Numbered from the stretch's first letter, positions 14,075 to 21,889 are shown. The stretch: DNA of 64,000 nucleotides from Pseudomonas sp. ADAK18 (GCF_012935695.1 NZ_CP052859.1:1777001-1841000); one strand, 5' to 3'. Notes: generated by a model not told the origin, from the sequence alone. Numbers and translations: made by a program.

Positions 14075-16354
14075 ATGGGCGACGACAACAAGATCGATAT
14101 CAGCGGCGCCAAGGGTGGCGAAGAGAAGCCAAAAACGCCAACCGAGGCTCCGGACAGTCTGCGCTCTGTTGCTATCGCCAAGATGCTGATCGCCGTGGGA
14201 GAGGGCGAGTTTGAAGGTACGCCCACCGCGCGCGATATCTATCTCGACAACACCCCGCTGCAAGACCCACAGGGCAACATGAACTTCCCGAACGTGAAGT
14301 GGGAGTGGCGCACCGGTGCCGTGGATCAGACCTACATCCAGGGTATTCCGTCGGTTGAGAACGAGACAAGCATCAGCACCGAGTTGCGGAGCGGCACGCC
14401 GTGGGTTCGTGCGGTCAGCAATATCCAGCTTTCGGCTGTGCGCCTGCGCTTTGCCTGGCCGATGCTTCAGTCCATTGATGCTGGCGGCAACATCAACGGC
14501 TACCGGATCCAGTACAAGGTTGAAGTAGCCACCGACGGCGGCACCTACCAGGAAGTGCTGAATGAGGCCGTCGACGGCAAGACTACCAGCACCTATGAAC
14601 GCACACGGCGGATCAATCTACCCAAGGCGACAACAGGCTGGCTGCTCCGCGTCACTCGGCTGACGGTCAACCAGAACAACAACAAAATTTCCGACACCAT
14701 GCAGATCGCTGGCTTCACTGAGGTGATCGACGCGAAGTTGCGGTATTCCAGCGCATCGGAGCGCACTCGCTATACCCGCGCCCTGATCAGCTACGACAAC
14801 CCGGCGAACAACTACGACACGGACGTCACTGCGGTGACGGATGCCAAGCTTCAGCGGCGCTATGGCGATAACCCGCTGGAAATCAGCGCGATCGGCTGCA
14901 CGCGTGAGTCTGAGGCCCAGCGCCGCGGCAAGTGGGCGTTGCTCACCAACTCCAAGGATCGGGCCATTACGTTTAAGGTCGGCTTGGACGGGCGTATACC
15001 GCTGCCTGGCTACGTGATCCCTGTCGCTGACGAACTTATCGCAGGCCGGCCTGTGGGCGGGCGCATCTCGGCGGTGAACGGCAAGGTCATCACCCTGGAT
15101 CGCGACACCCAGGCCAAGCCCGGTGATCGCCTGATTCTCAACCTGCCTGACGGCAAGTGCGAGGGGCGTACCGTTCAACTGGTCAGCCGCCGCCAGATCA
15201 CCGTGACCACTGCCTATTCCGTCGCGCCTGAGCGCGAGCTGGTGTGGGCACTGGATGCTGACGACCTGGCCATTCCGTTGTACCGGGTGACCAGCGTTTC
15301 CCGGCCAGAGCCTGGCGTGTTCGAGATATCGGCCGTGCAGTACGACCCGAGCAAGTTCGCGCACATCGACACCGGTGCCCGCCTGGAAGAGCGCCCAATC
15401 AGCGTGATTCCGGTCACCATCGTTCCGCCGCCGGCCAGCGTTACGCTGTCGTCGAACTACGCCATCAATCAGGGCATCGCCATCAGCACCATGAACATTT
15501 CGTGGCCCGCTGTGAACGGTGCTGTCGCCTATGACGTGGAGTGGCGCAAGGACAGCGGCAACTGGATCAAGGTGCAGCGCACGGGCTCGACCAGTGTGGA
15601 TATCACGGGGATTTACTCGGGCGCCTACATGGCCCGAGTTCGTTCTGTAAGTGCGTTCGAAATCTCGTCGATCTGGAAAAGCTCAAACCTGACCAACCTC
15701 GAAGGCAAAACCGGCCTTCCGCCGGCGGTGTCGTCTCTGACCACCACCAGCCTGGTCTACGGCATTGGCATTCAGTGGGGCTTTCCACCAGGTGCGGAGG
15801 ACACCCAGCGGACGGAACTCTGGTATAGCCAGACGCCGGCGCTTGAGAGTGCGATCAAGCTGAGCGACTTCAGCTATCTCCCGGTTGGCTCTCACCTTGG
15901 CGGTCCGGCCGTCTCGGTATTGCGCAATGATTTGCGGTGTTACCGCATCAATGGGTGCATCGCTGAAGGCTTTGCGCAGTTGCTTCAGGCTCAGCAGGTT
16001 ATCGCTCTGTGTCTTCGGCGCTTTACCGGGGATGATTTCCCGCTCGTACCGGTCAAATACCTGGCCCAGCAGGGCGTTTTTCTTCGGTACCGGCTTGCAG
16101 TCGAGCTTTGCCCATTCAGCCTTGGCGATATCCAAGTCACCCCCGAGCGGGATTTTCACCCGCTTCCCATCCTCATTCCTCCCGTCGTAGTAGTACCCAA
16201 CCCACCCTTTACCGCCTTTCAGCGTGCGTACCCGCCGAATCATTCGCGGCGGCAAGTCCCTGTTTGCCGCCTTTTTCGCTCGCATCTTTTTATCCTACCC
16301 GTGACAAGTCCAGTGACCAGGCTTCGGCCGCGACGTTTTCTGCTGATGGTTTGA
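14075..16354 (+). pseudogene. Truncated tail tip protein J (host specificity), 3' end replaced
   Basis: Codons 1 to about 600 are lambda J-like: residues near the start (PDSLRSVAIAKMLIAVGEGEFEG) form the tail-tip attachment region, and fibronectin-like domains follow (VTLSSNYAINQGIAISTMNISWP). Intact J proteins of this family exceed 1,000 residues. Homology stops at ALESAIKLSDFSY, at base 15873-15878. From there the frame merely stays open, antisense to an integrase fragment, until 16354, adding about 160 meaningless residues. The join shows GCTATC, a possible microhomology. The gene is therefore broken and could not direct adsorption. Confidence 0.85.
15876..16285 (-). pseudogene. Integrase N-terminal half
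   Basis: About 137 codons from ATG 16285 (MRAKKAANRDLPPRM). Residues 15-60 (MIRRVRTLKGGKGWVGYYYDG) form the arm-binding domain and 65-137 (LLGQVFDRYEREIIPGKAPKT...VRANREIA) the SAM-like core-binding domain of a phage tyrosine recombinase. At base 15876 the frame passes into antisense J sequence and the catalytic domain is missing. The C-terminal end of a similar integrase is fused to the methyltransferase at 2530. The ORF remains open to 15683 by chance. Confidence 0.85.
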
Positions 16355-16526
16355 CGCCTGCCAGTTTCATGCGGGCATATATTCGACCCACCACAGGCCG
16401 TCTGGCCCTGGTCAGAACGTACCTCCATCCGTTTTTGTTGAGCCAGCCAATTTGGCAAGAGGGGATCATGTAGCCAGTGATCGCCGTCAACTCGTCGTCA
16501 GTAAGCGTTTCGCTTTGCATTTCCAT
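16290..16526 (-). CDS. DUF4224 protein, excisionase-like
   Basis: 78 residues. LTDDELTAITGYMIPSCQIGWLNKNGW and RARRPVVGRIYARMKL match the DUF4224 family of small phage proteins coded directly before an integrase. They are thought to act as excisionase or regulatory DNA-binding proteins. The stop codon lies 4 bases before the integrase ATG, so the unit xis-int is kept although int is broken. Confidence 0.8.
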   Translation of the reverse strand: MEMQSETLTDDELTAITGYMIPSCQIGWLNKNGWRYVLTRARRPVVGRIYARMKLAGVKPSAENVAAEAWSLDLSRVG

Positions 16527-16537
16527 AATGTGTACCT

Positions 16538-16771
16538 CTATGCCTCTGGCTTTTCGAAAGAGCCCGCAGCAGGCCGCGCTGTCTTGATGATGTGGATGGC
16601 CAGGCCAAAGGTGACCAGAAGCCAGGTGCAGGTGCCACCGAAGGCGCCGATCAGGGCGACCACGCTGCCGGTACCGACCAGTTCAGGACCGAGCCAAAGG
16701 AACCAGCACAGAGTGGCAAGCAGGTACAGCAAAGCGCCCAAGAGGATCAGGGTGAGTTTCGTTGCGTACAT
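16538..16771 (-). CDS. Small phage membrane protein
   Basis: 77 residues from ATG 16771 (MYATKLTLILLGALLYLLATL), after AAGGACACCTC. Two membrane helices at about 5-25 and 40-62 and a polar tail. The long frame to 16918 is rejected because the ribosome site and leader hairpin lie at 16775-16800. Role unknown. Same strand as the DUF4224 gene. Confidence 0.65.
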   Translation of the reverse strand: MYATKLTLILLGALLYLLATLCWFLWLGPELVGTGSVVALIGAFGGTCTWLLVTFGLAIHIIKTARPAAGSFEKPEA

Positions 16772-16781
16772 GAGGTGTCCT

Positions 16782-16798
16782 TGCCGAGCTGGGCGGCA
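16782..16798 (-). repeat. Leader hairpin repeat, copy 1
   Basis: TGCCGAGCTGGGCGGCA, one base different from TGCCGCGCTGGGCGGCA at 17192-17208. The second copy folds as a perfect 6-base stem with a 5-base loop. Copy 1 lies in the leader of the gene starting at 16771. Confidence 0.5.
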
Positions 16799-16981
16799 GA
16801 TATTAATAAAGAGAAGGGGCGTATTTCTGTCTGGCCAATCAGCCAGAACTGTTTCCGGACAGTTCCTAAAGACGATGCAAAACCGAATCCATATGATTTT
16901 GTATTTCGTGCCTAGCAACTCCTATCGCCGTCGGCGAGAGGTTCTAGGTAGCCAAATCTCTATGTCTCTAAGGGGGGGAAC

Positions 16982-17176
16982 ATGTCTTACTACTGGAAAG
17001 AGGTTGCTGATCTGGGTAATAGGGTCGAAGTTTCGTCGAAGAACCTTGCTGAGTATCTACGGATCAACCCTGAGCCTTGGAGAGTCGCCGACCTTGAGCG
17101 GTTTGCTGCTTTGCATGTAGAACTTTTGGATGCGCAGATTGCTTATGTCTCCTTTCAGCACACAAAACTGGCATAG
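16982..17176 (+). CDS. Hypothetical small protein
   Basis: 64 residues (MSYYWKEVADLGNRVEVSSK...), preceded by the purine-rich AAGGGGGGGAAC. The frame has credible amino acid use but no recognised family. It opposes the phage genes on both sides. It may be a small cargo gene or chance. Confidence 0.4.
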   Translation: MSYYWKEVADLGNRVEVSSKNLAEYLRINPEPWRVADLERFAALHVELLDAQIAYVSFQHTKLA

Positions 17177-17191
17177 AGGCGCGGCGCTGCT

Positions 17192-17208
17192 TGCCGCGCT
17201 GGGCGGCA
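17192..17208 (-). repeat. Leader hairpin repeat, copy 2
   Basis: TGCCGC-GCTGG-GCGGCA, perfect dyad, downstream of a decayed phage frame. Its partner is at 16782. The copies bracket the 16982 gene, which fits duplication or insertion of a cassette between them. Confidence 0.45.
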
Positions 17209-17226
17209 GAAGGTGGTGAGGTGGGA

Positions 17227-17394
17227 TTATGCTGACCGGCGCCCGTTCTCTTTCTGTCGCTCTACGTCGATCTGTTCGTAGAGGGCATCGACTCGAAGGC
17301 CTTGGCCGGCTCTCCCTGGTGCAACACCATCTGCTCGGCACGTTCCTTGGGCGTGGCCGGGTCCAGCCATTCTTGGACCAAGACAGGCGCATAT
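17227..17394 (-). pseudogene. Frameshifted phage early gene remnant
   Basis: Read on the minus strand, one frame gives TYAPVLVQEWLDPATPKERA and continues to PAKAFE. A second frame continues RVDALYEQIDVERQKENGRR and ends SA-stop at 17227. The two halves fit one protein with a single-base shift near 17290. A TAG stands where the start ATG would be. Phage homology appears to end here; the MerR gene begins beyond. Confidence 0.55.
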
Positions 17395-17448
17395 GTCTAC
17401 CATAAGCCGTGTGTTGCGGTTTACAGCTTCAGAGCCTCTTCCAGATCC

Positions 17449-17898
17449 TTACTTGTTGGTAACCAGCATGTGCTTGCTTCGCATGACTACGGTTCGATCA
17501 GGCCGTAATCGCTCGGCGCTACGTGGGCAAGCCAATCCAGGTGCGATGCCAGTCCGAAGGCTTTCTTCGAGGATTTGTTGCAGCATCAACAACTCCTCAC
17601 GCTGCACTTTTAGCGTGGTTTCGATTTGCTCTATCTCCTCCAGACGTACATTGATCTGTTCCAGAGTGAGGGCTTTTGAGCAGCTCCCGTCATGAAGGAA
17701 AAGGCTACGAATGGTGTCGAGCGAAAATCCCAGTCTTTGCGCATGGATCACGACTTCCAAGCGTTTAATGGTGGATTCGCTGTAATAGCGATAGTTGTTC
17801 ATGTCGCGCGTAGGGGCGTCCAGCAGACCTTGCTCCTCGTAGTACCGTATTGCTGAAGCAGCAAGTCCTGTACGTCGCGCAATCTCGCCTATCTTCAT
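17449..17898 (-). CDS. MerR family transcriptional regulator
   Basis: 149 residues from ATG 17898 (MKIGEIARRTGLAASAIRYY). The winged HTH is at 1-70 (IGEIARRTGL...IRYYEEQGLL...NYRYYSEST), followed by a long dimerising helix at about 80-118 (LTLEQINVRLEEIEQIETTL). It has a cysteine in DGSCSKAL but no clear metal site. It is divergent from a nitroreductase gene with a MerR-like dyad between them, so it probably controls that gene. It lies inside the att repeats as cargo. Confidence 0.88.
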   Translation of the reverse strand: MKIGEIARRTGLAASAIRYYEEQGLLDAPTRDMNNYRYYSESTIKRLEVVIHAQRLGFSLDTIRSLFLHDGSCSKALTLEQINVRLEEIEQIETTLKVQREELLMLQQILEESLRTGIAPGLACPRSAERLRPDRTVVMRSKHMLVTNK

Positions 17899-17905
17899 TT
17901 TTTGC

Positions 17906-17930
17906 TTGACCTTCAAGTTGACTTTAATCC
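17906..17930. promoter_or_regulatory. MerR-type operator between regulator and nitroreductase
   Basis: TTGACCTTCAAGTTGACTTT contains the partial dyad CAAGTTGACTT, close in form to SoxR and other MerR boxes (CCTCAAGTTAACTTGAGG). TATAAG follows at 17935. It is 8 bases from the regulator start codon, so it could serve autoregulation as well. Confidence 0.5.
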
Positions 17931-18010
17931 GCAGTATAAGCCGGAGCGTAATCCGGAAGGTAATCGGATTGGGCTGGATAAAGACCGTTGACCTACGTGG
18001 AATATGAAGA

Positions 18011-18649
18011 ATGAGCAAAATAACCGAGTTGCTGAATTGGCGTTATGCGACGAAAAGTTACGATTCGTCCAAGACAGTACCCGCTGAAAAGCTGGAGCAA
18101 ATTCTGGAGGCGGTACGACTGACGGCGACGTCGAGCGGGCTCCAGCCATTTGAATTGCTGGTGGTGACTAACCCGCAAATTCGCGAAAAGATTAAGGCGG
18201 TCAGCTCGAATCAGTCCCAGATTACCGACTGCTCTCATTTACTGGTGTTCGCCGCCTGGGATGACATCACACCTGAGCGTGTCGACATGATGTTTGACCT
18301 GACCAATACTGTACGAGCTACTGTCAACCAGGGTTGGGAAGATTACCGTCAAATGCTCCTAGGCATAGTCGCCGAGCGCGGACAGGAGGCCAATTATCAA
18401 GCCGCTGCGCGGCAAGCCTATATTGGTCTGGGCTCGGCTTTAATCGCCGCAGCATCCGAGCAAGTTGACGCGACGCCCATGGAAGGTTTCGACTCATCGG
18501 CTGTCGATGACATTCTGGGACTGGGAGCCAGGCATCTGCGCAGTGTGGTGCTCTTGCCCCTGGGTTATCGGGCAGCAGAGTCTGACTGGCTGGTAAATCT
18601 GAAAAAAGTACGGCGGTCTCGCGAAAATTTCGTAACCGAAATCGACTAG
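18011..18649 (+). CDS. NAD(P)H-dependent nitroreductase family protein
   Basis: 212 residues. Starts MSKITELLNWRYATKSYDSS, where RYATKSYD is the flavin-binding signature of the NfsB-type family, and continues with LTATSSGLQPFELLVVTN. The end LRSVVLLPLGYRAAESDWLVNLKKVRRSRENF is the conserved C-terminal FMN contact. These enzymes reduce nitroaromatics, quinones or flavins with FMN and NAD(P)H in the cytosol. It is paired with a divergent MerR regulator, suggesting induction by an electrophile or oxidant. Confidence 0.9.
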   Translation: MSKITELLNWRYATKSYDSSKTVPAEKLEQILEAVRLTATSSGLQPFELLVVTNPQIREKIKAVSSNQSQITDCSHLLVFAAWDDITPERVDMMFDLTNTVRATVNQGWEDYRQMLLGIVAERGQEANYQAAARQAYIGLGSALIAAASEQVDATPMEGFDSSAVDDILGLGARHLRSVVLLPLGYRAAESDWLVNLKKVRRSRENFVTEID

Positions 18650-18936
18650 GGAGAAAGTGCAGCCGCCCCACACTGCAGCAATAGTGGGGTGGCACTATCG
18701 CGCTCATAATCGATGGCGCGCAGGATGCCCGTATGGCTGGGTGAAAACTATTCAAAGTCATATAACCATCATGCGTAGAGCGGATTATTTTCGGTCGGCA
18801 GGACGCCGGGGAAGGGTGAAATCGTTTCCGCAACCTGATCTCGGCCCCTTGTTCTACGCGGCTTGCAGGGCATCAGCCAATGCTAATTTGCGGAAATTAA
18901 ATGGCCAAGTTGTTGATTTACACAGCTAAGGCCGCA

Positions 18937-18998
18937 GTCTTGAAAACCGGCGAACGTTAATAGCGTTCCCAGGGTTCGAATCCCTGGTTTCCCGCCAA
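18937..18998 (+). repeat. attR: second copy of the tRNA-Ser 62-bp core
   Basis: Exact copy of 2353-2414. The 5' half of the tRNA is absent, so it is not a tRNA gene. Bases 18650-18936 before it hold no gene I can support, only a CCCCAC/GTGGGG hairpin near 18664-18693. Confidence 0.93.
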
Positions 18999-19006
18999 AT
19001 TTAACG

Positions 19007-19034
19007 AAAAGCCTCGATTAGTCGGGGCTTTTTC
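19007..19034 (+). terminator. Terminator-like hairpin after attR
   Basis: AAAAGCCTCG-ATTAGT-CGGGGCTTTTT. It resembles the hairpin after the intact tRNA at 2424-2449 in sequence and position. Confidence 0.6.
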
Positions 19035-19071
19035 GTGTCTGGGTTTTGAGTCTGGATGTGATGCAAAAGGC

Positions 19072-19136
19072 AGGGACGGTTTGCGGACGCTCCGACCCTT
19101 CTATAAATGTGCTTGGTGATCTCTTGTTTGCTAGTG
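19072..19136 (-). pseudogene. Remnant of a second integrase 3' end beyond attR
   Basis: Minus-strand codons read SKQEITKHIYRRVGASANR, against SKQEITKRVYRRIGATAKPS in the fragment at attL. DNA is also alike (GTGCTTGGTGATCTCTTGTTTGCT against GCTTGGTGATCTCCTGTTTGCT). Homology ends just upstream of the Ser codon. It lies about 75 bases from the att core, nearly as at attL. So the right att copy also served as the left end of another, now lost, prophage. Confidence 0.7.
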
Positions 19137-19181
19137 CTTTTGAACGCGCTAAATCCTAGCGCAGGATTGGATACCAGGCGG

Positions 19182-19622
19182 CTACGGGTATGTGATATCT
19201 ACCTTGATCAAGGGGCGTTTGTTGCCATTGAATACACAGTGGAAGGAGTCACCAGTTTCGGCACTGACCTTGGGTAGCTGCTCACAGTTGAGTGTGTATG
19301 TGATGCCGTCATCCATAGCAGAAAAACCTTTGATTGCCTCCTGCGGTGAAGGAGAACCAACGTATCCGTGCTGACCGGCTAACTTGATCACTGGGCCACC
19401 GAATAGCTCATACTTCTGCGTCTGCGCGCACAGCTTACTGTTGATGAATTTTCCATCAATGGTGTTGCTTCCAACGATGCAAAGGCGAACCTGAACCCAT
19501 TTGTCTAGAACGATTTTTTGCACGGGGACTTCGGTTGTTGGCGGGGGTGGAGGTCCACTTTGGCAGGCTGCCGTGAGTATGGCAGCAGAGAATACAACTA
19601 CGATTTGCAGGAAAGCCTTCAT
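19182..19622 (-). CDS. Putative lipoprotein (paralogue of 19750-20196)
   Basis: 146 residues from ATG 19622. Signal MKAFLQIVVVFSAAILTAAC has lipobox LTAAC. The mature part contains CIVGSNTIDGKFINSKLCAQ, then YTLNCEQLPK and SFHCVFNGNKRPLIKVDI. It shares this cysteine and strand pattern with the next gene upstream on the same strand, so the two are tandem paralogues. No function known to me. Start chosen for the AGGATG 8 bases upstream. Confidence 0.75.
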   Translation of the reverse strand: MKAFLQIVVVFSAAILTAACQSGPPPPPTTEVPVQKIVLDKWVQVRLCIVGSNTIDGKFINSKLCAQTQKYELFGGPVIKLAGQHGYVGSPSPQEAIKGFSAMDDGITYTLNCEQLPKVSAETGDSFHCVFNGNKRPLIKVDITYP

Positions 19623-19749
19623 GGCCATCATCCTTTGGCTAGCAGGGCGGGCAATGTATTTGCCCCGGTGGAACTTAAGAGCAGTATTTGCGCGTAAGTG
19701 CGCTCAGGGCACAGTAGGTTTGCCGCAGGTAAGTGCGGCACACCTGATA

Positions 19750-20196
19750 TCAAGCGCCGTCAAAGATGATTTTAGCGCTGACTAATTTCTGGCCGTTGAC
19801 AGTGAGTGTGCAAAAGCTTTCAGGCATTGTCTTGCTGGGTTCAGTCTTCATAGGGTCGCATTTCAGGATTCCCGTTTTGTCACCAAATGGCAGGGCAAAC
19901 CCCGATAACGTCTTGCTGAGCTCCAGCGTGTATTTCTGCCCGTAGTTCATCCGAGCGACCACTGTTGGTTCACCGTCACTCAAGAAGCCGGATGAGGGGG
20001 ACGCGCACAAAGTACCCTCTGCTCGCCGACCGTCAATGATGTTGGCATCGGTATAACAGGCGATATAGCCACGCTTGGCAGCGATCCCGCCAGGACCCAG
20101 GTCGGTCCACGTGGCTTGGGGGCCTACGGCGCATCCGACGAGTGTTGAAGCACCCAATAGGCATGCAATGAGTGAACTGGCTTTGGCAAAAGACAT
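19750..20196 (-). CDS. Putative lipoprotein (paralogue of 19182-19622)
   Basis: 148 residues from ATG 20196 (MSFAKASSLIACLLGASTLVGC, lipobox LVGC). The mature part has ACYTDANIIDGRRAEGTLCAS, KYTLELSK and SFCTLTVNGQKLVSAKII, aligning with its neighbour. Likely an envelope protein with one small beta-rich domain. The intervening 127 bases show no clear terminator. Confidence 0.75.
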   Translation of the reverse strand: MSFAKASSLIACLLGASTLVGCAVGPQATWTDLGPGGIAAKRGYIACYTDANIIDGRRAEGTLCASPSSGFLSDGEPTVVARMNYGQKYTLELSKTLSGFALPFGDKTGILKCDPMKTEPSKTMPESFCTLTVNGQKLVSAKIIFDGA

Positions 20197-20293
20197 GAGG
20201 ATGAGCTTCCTTACTTTTGAAAGCCGCCACCAATACCGGCAATTGGCCATTATTTCAAGTGTCAGGGTGAACTCATGACAGCCAGGCAGTTCG

Positions 20294-20716
20294 CTAGTCG
20301 CGCAAGATTGCCTCACCGGTCCGCGGGTTTGTCAGGGTTACATTCTCAAGCGCTCGAATGCGCCAGGCCCCGTCCTGTTTCGTCAGCACCGCGAGAATCA
20401 GCGTATCCACCACGTGTGGTCCGGCCGGGTGGGCTGCGCCGGCTGCCAGGCGACTCCAGAAATGGATGACGGCCACCCCGTCAGCAACATGAGCAATATC
20501 GATCAGTTCGTTCTGGAGCGTAGAGTCGCGGTAGATCGTTTCGTGAATGGGAACGTGGAGCGCCACGATCTCTTCAATACCCCGGACATAGTGTCCGAAA
20601 CGATTCACGAACGTCGCGTCTTGATCGAACAGATCGCCGAGAGCAGCCATGTCGTGGCCGTTCCAAGCGGCTTGGAGCGCACCGGGCGCATCTTCAGGTC
20701 TTTTCATTTTGGTCAT
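20294..20716 (-). CDS. SnoaL-like/SgcJ family protein (NTF2 fold)
   Basis: 140 residues from ATG 20716 (MTKMKRPEDAPGALQAAWNG). HDMAALGDLFDQDATFVNRFGHYVRGIEEI and the final TKQDGAWRIRALENVTLTNPRTG are the hallmark of the SgcJ/EcaC and DUF4440 group. The fold is a small cone that binds hydrophobic ligands or acts as an isomerase or hydrolase. The substrate is unknown. It stands alone. Confidence 0.8.
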   Translation of the reverse strand: MTKMKRPEDAPGALQAAWNGHDMAALGDLFDQDATFVNRFGHYVRGIEEIVALHVPIHETIYRDSTLQNELIDIAHVADGVAVIHFWSRLAAGAAHPAGPHVVDTLILAVLTKQDGAWRIRALENVTLTNPRTGEAILRD

Positions 20717-20838
20717 CCGTATGCCTGTTGGATTACTACGGTGCCTGGCCGTGGTGGTGCTGGCGGGGTGTTCACGCTTTCCGGAGTCGGCCATAGCCAT
20801 CGTGAGCAGTGACAGTAGAAGCTTGGCGAACCATAGGG

Positions 20839-21414
20839 TCAGCTCTTGTGTCGTTGATCGAATAACGTGTCAGACTCACTTGCAAGAATTCCACCTATCA
20901 AAGCCTCAGGTTGGTAAAATTCTTTGGCTTTCTCCGCAACTTCCACTGCGCTGATACTAATCTGTCCGATCCCCGATGCCCTGATTTTTTCTATAGAGCT
21001 CGCCCAGACGACTCTGGGTATACCGCACCATGCAATCGCGCTCATGCACATAGAGCATGGCTCGCCAGTTGTATACAGAGTCATATTCCTGAAGCCACTG
21101 CTGCCATGTTTATCAACAAAGCTATTAATGACAACGATCTCTCCGTGGTTGATTGGGTTCATCGCTCCAGAATTCACGCCTTCAGCCATAATCTCCCCTG
21201 TTTCTTCGTTCACAATTACCGCCCCGAAGGGATAGGTTTTATTGTTTTTCGCTTGCTCAATCGCAACCCTCATAAACTTTTTGTGCTTTGATTTTTCTTC
21301 CTCTGAAATATTGGGTGCTTTTGAGGGTTCTGATATGTTTTTCGACGAGGACATTGCGGAGTAAATGAAGGGGAGTGCACCCAGTCCGTAGGTAAATACT
21401 CTTCTGTTTATCAT
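20839..21414 (-). CDS. Nucleoside deaminase with export signal
   Basis: 191 residues from ATG 21414. Residues 1-25 (MINRRVFTYGLGALPFIYSA) look like a Tat signal with twin Arg. The deaminase domain at about 48-190 has the zinc site as HGE (usual HAE) in NPINHGEIVVINS and PCSMC in TTGEPCSMCMSAIAWCG. Relatives deaminate guanine, cytosine or tRNA adenine. Export of such an enzyme is unusual. The gene is richer in A+T than its neighbours, suggesting transfer. Confidence 0.8.
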   Translation of the reverse strand: MINRRVFTYGLGALPFIYSAMSSSKNISEPSKAPNISEEEKSKHKKFMRVAIEQAKNNKTYPFGAVIVNEETGEIMAEGVNSGAMNPINHGEIVVINSFVDKHGSSGFRNMTLYTTGEPCSMCMSAIAWCGIPRVVWASSIEKIRASGIGQISISAVEVAEKAKEFYQPEALIGGILASESDTLFDQRHKS

Positions 21415-21725
21415 ACAAATCCCTTCTGTTTTATTTTGACGTGGTTGGCTTTTCTGTAATGGCCAAATCGCTGACGTGTCCATGGATTCGTTGAGCTTGG
21501 ACAGCCCGCAAGGGAGTAGGTCAGCGTTCTGCATCGGTGCTCCTCTGTGGAGTGAACAGCGTAGCAGCTAGCTGGCACCGGCTTCGTCACCTTGACTGAG
21601 GAGAATGCGCACTTTTGGAATACACACAACGAAGCTGGCGAAGGCAAAAGCGGTGCTTGAACCTCTCCAGTTGTGGGCGATCAAACGGATACAGGGTCAG
21701 GCTTCGCCTGGCCGGAGAGACTCAA
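21415..21725. other. Intergenic region, nothing recognised
   Basis: 311 bases between divergent genes at 21414 and 21726. Presumably holds both promoters. GGAGAGAC directly before 21726 is the ribosome site of the small lipoprotein. No RNA gene or repeat seen. Confidence 0.5.
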
Positions 21726-21872
21726 ATGAAACGAACAACGGTTTGGATCTTTGTGTTGTCAGCCGCATTGCTACTCGGTGGGTGCTGGCCTTATTGGCAT
21801 GATGGTGGGCATGGACGTGATCATGGTCGTGGCTACGATGGGGATCGTGGCGGCCAGGAGTATCGCCGGTAG
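21726..21872 (+). CDS. Small Gly/His/Asp-rich lipoprotein
   Basis: 48 residues. Signal MKRTTVWIFVLSAALLLGGC with lipobox LGGC. The mature 29 residues are WPYWHDGGHGRDHGRGYDGD and a short tail, rich in Gly, His, Asp and Arg, a composition able to bind metal ions. GGAG lies 8 bases before the ATG. Small lipoproteins like this are common in Pseudomonas; role unknown. Confidence 0.75.
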   Translation: MKRTTVWIFVLSAALLLGGCWPYWHDGGHGRDHGRGYDGDRGGQEYRR

Positions 21873-21889
21873 CGGCGGGTTAACACTGA

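Larger units (their letters stand above)
2353..18998. mobile_element. Degraded lambda-like prophage in tRNA-Ser
   Basis: About 16.6 kb between two exact att copies. Phage content includes a cytosine methyltransferase, HNH endonuclease, tailspike, putative annealing protein, tail proteins K, I and partial J, integrase pieces, a DUF4224 protein and many small early genes. There is no capsid, portal, terminase, lysis or repressor gene, so it cannot form virions alone. Gene order is scrambled relative to lambda-like phages and the integrase is split, pointing to several deletions, possibly in tandem prophages. Several genes are visibly richer in A+T than the host. Confidence 0.9.

Noticed and set aside
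15876..16354. C-terminal 160 codons of the J frame
   Set aside because: They are the reverse of the integrase N-terminal half; the frame is open by chance.
18655..18930. 90-codon frame after the nitroreductase
   Set aside because: No ribosome site and poor composition; it begins in a hairpin. Probably non-coding.
18937..18998. Second tRNA-Ser gene
   Set aside because: Only the 3' two thirds are present, without acceptor and D arm on the 5' side. It is an att copy.
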